Below are positions 35,081-43,100 of a DNA stretch of 64,000 nt, piece after piece. Each line of letters starts with the position of its first letter. The stretch's first letter is position 1. Source of the DNA: JACKEQ01 sp041389565 (lineage in GTDB: Bacteria > Myxococcota_A > UBA796 > GCA-2862545); assembly GCA_041389565.1 (NCBI GenBank), contig JAWKRP010000019.1, positions 62,001 to 126,000 on the forward strand. Reading direction: 5' to 3'. Made by a program: the position numbers and the translations under genes. Below the pieces are notes generated by a model. The model made no database searches. It saw only the letters and a list, made by a program, of their open reading frames with translations, and was not told the DNA's origin.

Positions 35081-35929
35081 ATGGACGACGAGGTCGTCAG
35101 CGGGGTCTGGGAGCTCGATCCCGACACCCGCCTCGGTCTCCGCATCCAGCGCGTGCGCGGCGCCGTGTCCGACGGCGACTGGCCGCGTGTGGTCACCGAA
35201 GCCGAAGAGCTGCTCGACGAAGCGCCGGAGCACACCGAAGCCCTCGGACTGCTGGCCACCGCCCTGCTCGAGCTCGGCGATGCCGAGAGCGCCGCGGAGG
35301 CGTTCGAAGACCACCTCTCGCAGGCGGGTCCCGATGCCCTGATGCTCTCGGGGCTGGCGATCGCGCGCTTCGAGTCGTGCGACGTGATGGGGGCGGTCGA
35401 AGCGGCACGGGAGTCCATCCGGCTCGACCCCGGGCTGGCCGAGGCCCACTACACGCTCGGGCTGTCGCTCGAGCGGCTCGGCGACGCGGCGGAGGCCGCG
35501 CGAAGCTTCCAGGCGGCGCACGCGCTCGATGGTCCGGCGTACCCCTTCCCGCTCGCGCTCACCGACCCCGACATCGAAGCGGCCCTCCAGAGGGCGGTCA
35601 CCCGGCTCGACCCCACGTACCAGGACTTCTGGGTGGGCATCCCGGTGCGCATCGAAGAAGAGCCCACGCTGGCCGAGCTCACGGCGTCCCCTCCCCCGCT
35701 CCCGCCCACGGTGGCGGGCCTGTACGAGGGGTCTCCGCCGGCAGACGACGAAGAGGCGCTCACCGCGAGGCCCACGGCGCTGCGGGTGTTCCGCCGGAAC
35801 CTGGCGCGCTGTGGCGACCTCGACGAGGTGGCCGAGCAGCTGGCCCAGGTGCTCCAGCAGGAGGCGCTCGACTGGCTGGGCATCCCGCCCGACGAGCTCG
35901 GTGACGCGAACGACGGGCCGATGGGATGA
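35081..35929 (+). CDS. TPR protein with an inactivated minimal-zincin domain
   Basis: The 282-residue product starts at ATG 35081; a GTG at 35072 overlapping the previous stop is possible. Residues about 20-150 are tetratricopeptide repeats (ALGLLATALLELGDAESA, AHYTLGLSLERLGDAAEA), which bind proteins. Residues about 170-270 match the order of the small MMP-like zinc peptidase family (PF06262): VGIPVRIEEEP, VAGLYEGSPP, LRVFRRN, then the spot for HExxHxxG. That spot reads QEALDWLG, Q260-E261-x-x-D264-x-x-G267, so both zinc histidines are missing. It is therefore probably a binding module and not a protease. It sits between the sigma-like and MBL genes. Confidence 0.75.
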   Translation: MDDEVVSGVWELDPDTRLGLRIQRVRGAVSDGDWPRVVTEAEELLDEAPEHTEALGLLATALLELGDAESAAEAFEDHLSQAGPDALMLSGLAIARFESCDVMGAVEAARESIRLDPGLAEAHYTLGLSLERLGDAAEAARSFQAAHALDGPAYPFPLALTDPDIEAALQRAVTRLDPTYQDFWVGIPVRIEEEPTLAELTASPPPLPPTVAGLYEGSPPADDEEALTARPTALRVFRRNLARCGDLDEVAEQLAQVLQQEALDWLGIPPDELGDANDGPMG

Positions 35930-36693
35930 GGTTCACGGTCCTCGGGTCGGGTACCACGTTCCCCGACGTCGAACGCGGGCCTGCGGGCTTCCTGGTCCAG
36001 GTCGGCACCGACGCGTACCTGGTCGACGGCGGGAGTGGCACGCTGCAGCGGTGCATGCGGGCCGGCGTCGACCCCCGTGGGCTCGCGGGCGGGTTCTACT
36101 CGCACTGGCATCCCGACCACATGGCCGACCTCGTGCCGCTGCTGTTCACGTTCCGCGTGGCCGACCGGAAGGCGCCGTACCCCATCCATGCCGGTGCGGG
36201 CTTCCACGACGTGCTCGACGGGCTCGAGCAGACGTTCGGCCGGTGGGTGAAGTTCGGCTCGCGCGGGGCGTCCGTGCACGAGCTGTCGACGCGCGGGCCC
36301 GACGTCGTGCAGCTCGGAGGGCTCACGGTGCGCTCCCGTCCCGCCAACCACGGGGCCGGAGCGCTGCACTACCGCTTCGAGGCCGACGGGGTCGCCGTGG
36401 TGTACTCGGGAGACACGGGGCCCTCCGACAACCTCGTGGAGCTCGCCCGTGGCGCCGACCTGCTGGTGTGCGAGTGTGCTGGGTCCGATGCCGAGCCCAT
36501 CGAAGGCCACATGACGCCCACGTCCGTGATGAACGTGGTGCGGGCCGCGCGCCCCCGGGAGACGTGGCTGACGCACCTCTACCCGCACGTCAGCTCCGAA
36601 GAGGCCGTCGGGCGCGTGTCGTCTGCGGGCCCGTCGTGCAGGCACGCCTCCGACCTCGACGTGTGGGACTCCGCGCAGACGCGCCGGTTCTAG
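35926..36693 (+). CDS. MBL-fold metal-dependent hydrolase (RNase Z-like)
   Basis: The 255-residue product starts at ATG 35926, overlapping the previous stop by 4 bases. The metallo-beta-lactamase signature SHWHPDH binds two metal ions; further ligands lie in ANHGAGA, YSGDTGPS and LTHLYPHV. The layout MRFTVLGSG and GFYSHWHPDHMADL is like ribonuclease Z and related phosphodiesterases, but the protein is shorter than a full RNase Z and the exosite arm is not apparent. It is likely a cytoplasmic hydrolase of a phosphodiester or lactone. The gene ends about 110 bases from the convergent guaA. Confidence 0.82.
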   Translation: MRFTVLGSGTTFPDVERGPAGFLVQVGTDAYLVDGGSGTLQRCMRAGVDPRGLAGGFYSHWHPDHMADLVPLLFTFRVADRKAPYPIHAGAGFHDVLDGLEQTFGRWVKFGSRGASVHELSTRGPDVVQLGGLTVRSRPANHGAGALHYRFEADGVAVVYSGDTGPSDNLVELARGADLLVCECAGSDAEPIEGHMTPTSVMNVVRAARPRETWLTHLYPHVSSEEAVGRVSSAGPSCRHASDLDVWDSAQTRRF

Positions 36694-36802
36694 CGAGAGC
36701 CGAGCGTCCCCTGCGTCCTCCGTGTTCGAATCTGGCGTTCCCCCGAGGAGGTCGATGGGGGTGTCGACGCAGCTGTCGGGGGCCGACGGTTCGGCAGCGT
36801 GG

Positions 36803-38332
36803 TCACTCCCACTCGATCGTGCCGGGCGGCTTGCTCGACACGTCGTACACCACGCGGTTGATGCCCTTGACCTCGTTGATCACGCGGGAGCTCATGCGGG
36901 CGAGGAGGTCGTACGGGAGCTCGACCCAGCTCGCGGTCATGCCGTCGCTCGAGTGCACGGCCCGGATGGCGCACACCTCTTCGTAGGTGCGCTCGTCGCC
37001 CATCACGCCGACGGTCTTCACGGGCAGCAGCACGCAGAAGCTCTGCCAGATGCGGCGCTCCCAGCCCGCGGCCGCGATCTCCTCGCGCACGATGGCGTCG
37101 GCGGCCCGCAAGGTGGCGAGGCGCTCGCGGGAGCACTCTCCGAGGCACCGCACGGCGAGCCCGGGACCGGGGAACGGCTGGCGGAACACCCGGCTGTCGG
37201 AGAGGCCGAGGGCCGTGCCCACCGCGCGCGCTTCGTCCTTGAACAGCTCGCGCAGCGGCTCGACGAGCTCGAGATCCATGTCGTCGGGGAGGCCGCCCAC
37301 GTTGTGGTGGCTCTTGATGGTGGCCGAGGGCCCGCGCACCGAGACGGACTCGATCACGTCCGGGTAGAGCGTGCCCTGCGCGAGGAACCGGGCGCCTTCG
37401 ACCTTGCGGGCTTCGTCTTCGAACACCCGCACGAAGATCTCACCGATGATCTTCCGCTTGCGCTCGGGGTCGGTGACGCCGGCGAGCGCGTCGAGGAAGC
37501 GGTCGGTGGCGTCGACCACGGTGAGCTGGAGCTCGCCGAATTCGTCGCGCACGCTCTCGCGCTCGCCTTCGCGGAGCAGCCCGTTGTCGACGAAGATGCA
37601 GTGCAGGCGCTTGCCGATCGCGCGGTGCAGCAGGGCTGCCACCACCGAGCTGTCGACCCCGCCGGACAGACCGCAGATCACCTGGCCTTCGCCGATGGTC
37701 TGCCGGAGCCGGGCGACCTCTTCTTCGATGAACGCCTCGGGACGCCAATCGCCGACCGCGCCGCACACGTCGCGCGCGAAGCGGCGGATCAGGGCGTCGC
37801 CGCGCTCCGTGTGCGTGACCTCGGGATGGAACTGCAGCCCGAACATGCGCCCGTCGTCGGACTGCATGGCCGCCACGACCTCTCCGTGCGTGCGGGCGAT
37901 ACGCCGGAATCCCGGTGGGACCTCCGCGACGTGGTCGCCGTGCGACATCCACACGGTGTTCGTGGCCGGGAAGTCTTCGAGCAGCACGCTGTCGCCCTCG
38001 CGGAACAGCTCCGCGCGCCCGTACTCGCGGCGCTCCCCCCGAGCGACCCGCCCGCCGAAGTGCTTCGCCATCAGCTGCATGCCGTAGCACACCCCCAGGA
38101 CCGGCACGCCGAGATCGATCCACCGCTCGTCGAACGGCGGTGCGTCGGCACCGAGCACGCTCGCCGGGCCCCCGGACAGCACGACACCCACGACGTGGGG
38201 CTCGAGTGCTTCGGGCGCGGCGTCGGTGCACGGCCGGATCACGCAGTACACCCCGATCTCACGGAGCCTCCGCGCGATCAGCTGCGTGTACTGGGAGCCG
38301 AAGTCGAGGATCTGGAGGGTCTGGTGCTGCAT
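36803..38332 (-). CDS. guaA: GMP synthase (glutamine-hydrolysing)
   Basis: The enzyme makes GMP from XMP, ATP and glutamine in purine synthesis. The 509-residue length is usual. The N-terminal class I glutamine amidotransferase has the nucleophile Cys in GVCYGMQL and His/Glu in FHPEVTH. The ATP-pyrophosphatase part has the P-loop GLSGGVDSSV. The C-terminal dimerisation domain ends in KPPGTIEWE, the conserved GuaA terminus. ATG 38332 is 7 bases after the stop of the helix-hairpin-helix gene, so it is probably the last gene of that unit. Confidence 0.97.
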   Translation of the reverse strand: MQHQTLQILDFGSQYTQLIARRLREIGVYCVIRPCTDAAPEALEPHVVGVVLSGGPASVLGADAPPFDERWIDLGVPVLGVCYGMQLMAKHFGGRVARGERREYGRAELFREGDSVLLEDFPATNTVWMSHGDHVAEVPPGFRRIARTHGEVVAAMQSDDGRMFGLQFHPEVTHTERGDALIRRFARDVCGAVGDWRPEAFIEEEVARLRQTIGEGQVICGLSGGVDSSVVAALLHRAIGKRLHCIFVDNGLLREGERESVRDEFGELQLTVVDATDRFLDALAGVTDPERKRKIIGEIFVRVFEDEARKVEGARFLAQGTLYPDVIESVSVRGPSATIKSHHNVGGLPDDMDLELVEPLRELFKDEARAVGTALGLSDSRVFRQPFPGPGLAVRCLGECSRERLATLRAADAIVREEIAAAGWERRIWQSFCVLLPVKTVGVMGDERTYEEVCAIRAVHSSDGMTASWVELPYDLLARMSSRVINEVKGINRVVYDVSSKPPGTIEWE

Positions 38333-38339
38333 CGCTGGA

Positions 38340-39191
38340 TCACTGGCCCGAGCGGGCGAGCGCGGCGGTGAAGCGGCCCCCGGTCATCGCGTCGAGGTTG
38401 GCGGTGAGCTCCATCACGCGCAGCTCGTCCTTCACCTGACCGAGCACGTCGCCCTTCGGGGCCAGCAGCATCTCGGCCTGCACCCGACGCCGCTCGAAGT
38501 ACACGCGGTTCACCTCGGTGAGGATCTTGTCGCGCAGCTTCACGATGTCCTGCGCCTCGTTGAGGATCCGGATGCGATTGCTCGACATCACGAGCTCCTC
38601 GAGGTCCCACCGGGCCTGGATGAAGTACTGGGCCTCCTGCTGGCGACCCGCGTCGTCGAGCACGTTGAACAGAGCCTCGCCCTCTTCGTCGACCAGGCCG
38701 TCGAGCGCGTAGTACTGGAAGTCCTGGTCCCAGTCGTCCGTGAGGCGGTAGCGGAGCCAGACGGTGGGCAGGGCCGCGAAGGTCTTCGAGGCCTTCAGCC
38801 ACTTCTCGACCGTGCGGGGCGACATGTTGGCGTAGTCGTTCGCCCACGCCTGCACCTGCTGCACGCTCGGCTCGCCCGAGAACTCCGCGAGCACCTGCTG
38901 CGGGCTGTCGTACCGACGCACCGGCCCCATCGGCAGCTCGACCTGCACGGTGGTGTTCTTGCGGAGGGTGTCGAGCGTGGCGTCGGGGATGCCCGGCAGG
39001 ATGCGGAGCTCCTCGACACTCCCGAGGCGGCCGCGCTTGGTGCGCAGCTCGACCACTTCGCGAGCGATGTCGGGCCCCACGCCCTCGATCGCGGCGAGCT
39101 CGTCCACACCGGCCTCGTTGAGGAGGACGGGTTGGGACGCGAGGGCCACGCCGGCCCACAGCGATGCCAGGAAGAGAAGTGCGGTTCTCAT
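38340..39191 (-). CDS. Secreted protein with ComEA-like helix-hairpin-helix region
   Basis: ATG 39191 follows AAGGAG; the product has 283 residues. A signal peptide (LLFLASLWAGVALA) is followed by a helix-hairpin-helix pair (LNEAGVDELAAIEGVGPDIA; LRILPGIPDATL) as in ComEA-type DNA-binding proteins. The rest is helical, with a tyrosine- and tryptophan-rich middle and a charged end. The HhH could bind DNA outside the cytoplasm, or may serve only as a protein contact. Its start overlaps by 4 bases the stop of the Asp-box protein gene upstream, so the two are expressed together. The combination is not one I recognise. Confidence 0.7.
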   Translation of the reverse strand: MRTALLFLASLWAGVALASQPVLLNEAGVDELAAIEGVGPDIAREVVELRTKRGRLGSVEELRILPGIPDATLDTLRKNTTVQVELPMGPVRRYDSPQQVLAEFSGEPSVQQVQAWANDYANMSPRTVEKWLKASKTFAALPTVWLRYRLTDDWDQDFQYYALDGLVDEEGEALFNVLDDAGRQQEAQYFIQARWDLEELVMSSNRIRILNEAQDIVKLRDKILTEVNRVYFERRRVQAEMLLAPKGDVLGQVKDELRVMELTANLDAMTGGRFTAALARSGQ

Positions 39192-41296
39192 GGGACTCCT
39201 TCGAGGTCTTCGGGAGGATTTGCAGGATCGGCCCGCGAGCCCGCGGGACGCAATCCGGAGAGTGCGAATTCGGAGACGGCGCCGTTCGTGAGGGCATCGA
39301 GCTCGCCTTCGATCTCGGCGATGTACAGCTCGAGGTGGACCTGCTGGAGCAGGGGCGCGCGCGACACCTCGACGCGACGCTGGAGGGCGTCGGCGCGGGC
39401 GTTGTAGAGCTCGTTGACGCGGCGGGCGAGCTGACCGCTGTAGACCGCGGCCTCCCGACCGGCCCGACCGCCCGTGGTGCCGTCGTCGAGGTCGGCGGCG
39501 TCGATCGAGATGCCCGCTTCGGCCTCGCCGGCGTCGAGCACGGCGTTCTCGCCGAACAGGCCGGCCTTCTTGCCGGGGGCCGCCCACCGGAGCGAGAGCG
39601 AGAAGCGCCAGTAGCGGTCGTACTCGCGGAGGGTCTCGCCGTTCCGCGTGATGTCGAACTCCTCGGTGCCGTCCTCGATGGTGTCCTGACCGAGGCCGCT
39701 CGCGAAGTCGACGCCGTCTTGCACGCGGTACTCGCCGATCACCGTGACCTGCGGGATCATGTACTGGAGCATCGCGCTGCCACCCCCGCCGGGACGCAGC
39801 TCCCGACGACCGAGCACGCTGTCGATGAGCGACTCGCGGGGGATCCAGGCGGCGAGCTCGTCTTTCAGGAGTGCGGCCTGGGCATCGGGGTCGAACACGA
39901 GGTCGGGGGCCTTCTCGATGCGGAGCACGCCCTCGGTGCTCGCGAGCACGAGCTTGCCGTCGACGGCTTCGATGCCGAAGGTGTCGGGCTCGAGGAGCCC
40001 GCGCGCGATCGGGACCCAGGAGAGCCCGCCGTTCATGGTCTCCCACGGGCCATCGCCGCTCGCGCACACCCAGTGCAGCGGACCGAGGTGGATGAGCTCG
40101 GTGACGGCGGGCATGGGCGCCGTGAGGGGCTCCTGGAAGTTCAGGCCCTGGTTGTCGCTCGACAGGATCGTGCGCGGGAGCGAGACCCACAGGCGGTTCG
40201 GCACGTCGGGGTCGACCGCCACGTGCATCACGGGCTCTTCGAACGCGAACCGCTGGCCCCAGAACGAGCCGTCGGCGGTGAACCACAGACCCTGGCGCGT
40301 TCCGGCATAGGCCGCCCCACCGCCGATGTGCGTGAGGTCGAGCACCTCGACGCCCTCGGAGCCGTCGTCGCGGTCGAACCACACGCGCCCGTCGCCGGAG
40401 TAGCGCATGCCGTCGAGCGTGCCTGCGATCAACCCGCGTGCGGTGGGCACGAACGCCGTGACGGTCTCGGACAGCGGGTGGCTCCACGAGCCCCCGAGGT
40501 CGTCGCTGATGTACAGGCCGTCGGCCCGGCCCACGTAGAGCACGTTCTGATCGAACCACACACGCGGACGGGGGGCGTCGCGACCACCGCTCTCGGCGGC
40601 GAGCTGGATCTGCGCCCACTCGGCTCCGGAGGACTCGTAGTCGTCGACGGCCTGCTGGAGCTGGGCGTCGGCATCCTGCAGGGCCGATCCGTCGTCGACC
40701 GCCTCGAAGTCGCCGACCACCTCGACGTCGATGTCGGACAGCACGTCTTCCGAGGTGGGCCGCTGCACGGGGCTCGTGGCATCACCGCCACCCGCGAACA
40801 CACCCACGAGCACGCGTCGCCACGACAGGCCGGCGTCGGGGCTGATCCAGACCTCTCCGGTGCGCGTGGCGGCCGCGTACACCTCGGACCCCGGCAGGAG
40901 CGCGACATCGGACATGGCGCCCGTGACCGGACCGGTCGGCACCCACCACCACTCGCCCTGGTACGACAGGGAGTACCGGGCGGTCGGCGCGACGGGCTCG
41001 GGACGGGCCGCGGGGATGAAGTCGATCGGCGGCAGGTCTTCGGGAGTGCCGGACGGGACGGGCAGCCCCGGACCCGGGGGCGCTCCGGGCATCGGCATCG
41101 GGGCGCCCGGCAGGGGCATGGGCGCGGGGCCCGCTGGAGCCGGAGCGGGAGCGGGGGGCACCGGCTCCGGGGCGCCCGGCATCGGGGCGGGAGCGCCAGG
41201 CATGGGCAACGGAGCGCCAGGCATGGGCAGAGGCGGCTGTTGGGCGCCTGCGAGGCCGACGAGTGCGAGGTACAGCGCTGGGAAGGCAAAGCCCAT
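39188..41296 (-). CDS. Secreted Pro-rich protein with Asp-box (BNR/sortilin-type) propeller
   Basis: From ATG 41296 the product has 702 residues, with signal peptide ALYLALVGLAGA. A run of PMPGAP-type repeats (about 20-80) follows. Residues about 110-480 have several Asp-box loops of the S-x-D-x-G-x-x-W kind (SPDAGLSW, SDDLGGSW, NGGLSW) marking a beta-propeller like those of BNR, Ycf48 or sortilin proteins. The C-terminal about 200 residues are helical and acidic, with TTGGRAGREA. The propeller probably binds a surface ligand. It is co-transcribed with the HhH gene and diverges from the xdhC-like gene over 35 bases. Confidence 0.75.
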   Translation of the reverse strand: MGFAFPALYLALVGLAGAQQPPLPMPGAPLPMPGAPAPMPGAPEPVPPAPAPAPAGPAPMPLPGAPMPMPGAPPGPGLPVPSGTPEDLPPIDFIPAARPEPVAPTARYSLSYQGEWWWVPTGPVTGAMSDVALLPGSEVYAAATRTGEVWISPDAGLSWRRVLVGVFAGGGDATSPVQRPTSEDVLSDIDVEVVGDFEAVDDGSALQDADAQLQQAVDDYESSGAEWAQIQLAAESGGRDAPRPRVWFDQNVLYVGRADGLYISDDLGGSWSHPLSETVTAFVPTARGLIAGTLDGMRYSGDGRVWFDRDDGSEGVEVLDLTHIGGGAAYAGTRQGLWFTADGSFWGQRFAFEEPVMHVAVDPDVPNRLWVSLPRTILSSDNQGLNFQEPLTAPMPAVTELIHLGPLHWVCASGDGPWETMNGGLSWVPIARGLLEPDTFGIEAVDGKLVLASTEGVLRIEKAPDLVFDPDAQAALLKDELAAWIPRESLIDSVLGRRELRPGGGGSAMLQYMIPQVTVIGEYRVQDGVDFASGLGQDTIEDGTEEFDITRNGETLREYDRYWRFSLSLRWAAPGKKAGLFGENAVLDAGEAEAGISIDAADLDDGTTGGRAGREAAVYSGQLARRVNELYNARADALQRRVEVSRAPLLQQVHLELYIAEIEGELDALTNGAVSEFALSGLRPAGSRADPANPPEDLEGVP

Positions 41297-41314
41297 GGCC
41301 GAGCCTAGTATCGT

Positions 41315-41330
41315 CGGGGTTATGACCCCG
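41315..41330. promoter_or_regulatory. Perfect 6-bp inverted repeat between divergent genes
   Basis: CGGGGT and ACCCCG flank TATG and form a perfect dyad, in the 35-base gap between the Asp-box gene and the xdhC-like gene. It ends one base before the ATG at 41332. It might be an operator or a small RNA hairpin over the ribosome site; there is no direct proof. Confidence 0.3.
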
Positions 41331-41331
41331 C

Positions 41332-42156
41332 ATGGACGTCTTGGAAGCTGCGGTCGCAGCAGTGCGCAGCGGCCGCCGTGCCGCGCTCGTGACGGTGATC
41401 GCCGTTCGCGGTTCCACCCCGAGGAACCCGGGTTCCCGGATGCTGGTCCGCGACGATGGGTCGACGGTGGGGACGATCGGCGGCGGCACGTTCGAGCACC
41501 GGGTGACGGCCGTGGCCCTCGAAGCGCTCGCAACGGGTCGCCCGGCTCGCTACGACGCGCACCTGACGCGCGACCTCGGGATGTGCTGCGGAGGAGAGAT
41601 GTCGGTGTACGTCGAGCCCCTGATGCCCCGTGAGCCGCTGGTGGTGTACGGAGCGGGCCACGTGGCGCACGCGCTGGCGCCGATCGCGAGCGCGCTGGGG
41701 TTCGAGGTCACGGTGGTGGACGATCGCGACGATCTCAACACGGCGGAGCGCTTCCCGGACGCCGAGCGCGTGGTGTCCGATGCTGCCGAGCACGCGCGTG
41801 GCCTGGGGTCGGATCCGGCGCGCTACGTGCTGATCGTCACCCACGACCACCAGCTCGACCAGCAGCTGTGCGAGGTGCTCCTGCCCCTCGACCAGCGGTG
41901 GGTCGGCATGATCGGGAGCCGGGCGAAGGTCGCGAAGTTCTTCGTGCGTCTCCGCGCCGCCGGGATGGACGAAGCACTGTTCGCGAAGCTCTGCGCGCCC
42001 GTGGGTCTGGCCATCGGCGCGGAGACCCCGGCCGAGATCGCGATCTCGATCGCGGGCGAGCTCGTGCGCGTGCGCCGGGCGGTCGAGGGGCCCAGCGAGC
42101 CCCTGTCGCAGGCTCCCATCCCGGCACGCGGTGGAGATGGGCGCGCGCGCTCCTGA
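41332..42156 (+). CDS. XdhC/CoxI-family molybdoenzyme maturation protein
   Basis: The 274-residue product has the XdhC order: VIAVRGSTPRNPGSRM, GTIGGGTFE, a CCGGEM motif, then a Rossmann part VVYGAGHVAHALAP, VTHDHQLD and MIGSRAKVAKF. XdhC binds molybdenum cofactor, helps add the terminal sulfur and inserts it into xanthine dehydrogenase-type enzymes. No such enzyme is in the window, but a MoxR/CoxE-like pair at 51451-53737 belongs to a related maturation theme. The ATG at 41332 has only a weak ribosome site. The gene converges on the receiver gene with 8 bases between. Confidence 0.85.
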   Translation: MDVLEAAVAAVRSGRRAALVTVIAVRGSTPRNPGSRMLVRDDGSTVGTIGGGTFEHRVTAVALEALATGRPARYDAHLTRDLGMCCGGEMSVYVEPLMPREPLVVYGAGHVAHALAPIASALGFEVTVVDDRDDLNTAERFPDAERVVSDAAEHARGLGSDPARYVLIVTHDHQLDQQLCEVLLPLDQRWVGMIGSRAKVAKFFVRLRAAGMDEALFAKLCAPVGLAIGAETPAEIAISIAGELVRVRRAVEGPSEPLSQAPIPARGGDGRARS

Positions 42157-42164
42157 GGCCAGGC

Positions 42165-42776
42165 TCAGGCGGACTGGCGCTCGTGCACGGCGATCGTGCG
42201 GCGCACGGTCTCGAGCAGCATCTCCAGCTTGAGGGGCTTCTCGAGGAAGCCATCGAACGTCTGCTGGCGGATGCGCGCTTCGATCTCGGGGTCGCGGTAG
42301 GCGGTGCACGCGATCACGGGGATGTGCCGCGTGGCCTCGTCGCTCTTGAGCAGCTCGTGCACCTGGAACCCATCCATGTCGGGCATCATGATGTCCATCA
42401 GGATGAGGTCGGGCTGGAAGCGCGCCACCGCGAAGCCCGCGTGGAACCCGGAGCTCGCGATCTCCACCTGGTAGCCGCCCTTGAGCTGGAGGTATTCCTT
42501 CACGAGCTCCGCGAAGTCGACCTCGTCGTCGACCACCAGCACCTTGTCGAGCGAGGTGGCTGCCGCGAACTCGTGAGCGACCGGGTAGTTGTTCTCGCGG
42601 GCGAACACCAGGAGGTCGGTATGGGCGATTCGCCGGTGCCCTCCGGGCGTTCGATGGGCGTGCAGACGTCCGCTGTCCACCCAGTTCACGATGGTGGGCA
42701 GCGAGACCCCCAGGAACTTGGCGACCTCGAATGTCGTGTAGTAGACGGGCCCGTCGGCCTTGGTCTTGCGCGCCAT
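42165..42776 (-). CDS. Response regulator with N-terminal BldC/MerR-like helix-turn-helix
   Basis: The 203-residue product has the DNA-binding domain first: TTFEVAKFLGVSLPTIVNWV and RTPGGHRRI are the helix-turn-helix and wing of BldC/excisionase-type regulators. A receiver domain follows (about 77-200) with the acidic pair D83/D84, the phospho-acceptor D128 in LILMDIMMPDMDG and K180 in FLEKPLK. Thus the order is inverted relative to most response regulators. It should be phosphorylated by a histidine kinase and change DNA binding. The gene upstream encodes a lone HisKA domain, a possible partner. Confidence 0.88.
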   Translation of the reverse strand: MARKTKADGPVYYTTFEVAKFLGVSLPTIVNWVDSGRLHAHRTPGGHRRIAHTDLLVFARENNYPVAHEFAAATSLDKVLVVDDEVDFAELVKEYLQLKGGYQVEIASSGFHAGFAVARFQPDLILMDIMMPDMDGFQVHELLKSDEATRHIPVIACTAYRDPEIEARIRQQTFDGFLEKPLKLEMLLETVRRTIAVHERQSA

Positions 42777-42783
42777 GGCTCCG

Positions 42784-42812
42784 AGTCTATCGGACCTTGG
42801 CGCGCGCGTCAG
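42784..42812 (-). promoter_or_regulatory. Candidate promoter for the HTH-receiver gene
   Basis: On the minus strand CTGACG (42812-42807) is followed after 17 bases by TAGACT (42789-42784), each with four of six consensus matches. The predicted first transcribed base falls at the ATG (42776), so the mRNA could be leaderless. A GGAG just before the ATG argues for some leader, so this stays tentative. Confidence 0.3.
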
Positions 42813-42829
42813 ATGCCCGTTGCCATTGT

Positions 42830-43096
42830 CTAGGTCTCGGCGCCCCTACTCAGGCGTGCCGCGACTTCGTCCAACATCTCGAGGGCGCGCTCCGAGTGGT
42901 TCCGGATGGAGGCGATCGCGGCGCGCTGCTTCTCGTTCAGCGGACCGTGGATGCCGAGCTCGAGGAGCTCGCACTGACCCAGCACGACCGCCAGCGGCGA
43001 CCGGATGTCGTGCCGCAGACGCCTCCCGAGGGCATCCGAGTCCCGAGGGGCACCTGGGCCCGTGGACCCGGGGGGTGCGTCCTTGGGGTTCGACAC
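42830..43096 (-). CDS. Stand-alone HisKA (histidine phospho-acceptor) domain protein
   Basis: Only 88 residues from GTG 43096, 4 bases after the FHA gene stop. After a Gly/Pro-rich start, residues about 24-85 are a typical H-box helix pair: LRHDIRSPLAVVLGQ (H29) and a second helix ERALEMLDEVAARL. A full histidine kinase would continue with an ATPase domain; here the protein ends. It could be a phosphotransfer protein that passes phosphate to the next gene's receiver, or a decayed kinase. No strong ribosome site is seen, so coupling to the FHA gene is probable. Confidence 0.7.
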   Translation of the reverse strand: MSNPKDAPPGSTGPGAPRDSDALGRRLRHDIRSPLAVVLGQCELLELGIHGPLNEKQRAAIASIRNHSERALEMLDEVAARLSRGAET

Positions 43097-43100
43097 GGGA

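Noticed and set aside
36694..36802. GTGTTCGAATCTGG, which resembles a tRNA T loop
   Set aside because: The flanking bases do not pair into a T stem or an acceptor stem, and no anticodon arm is present.
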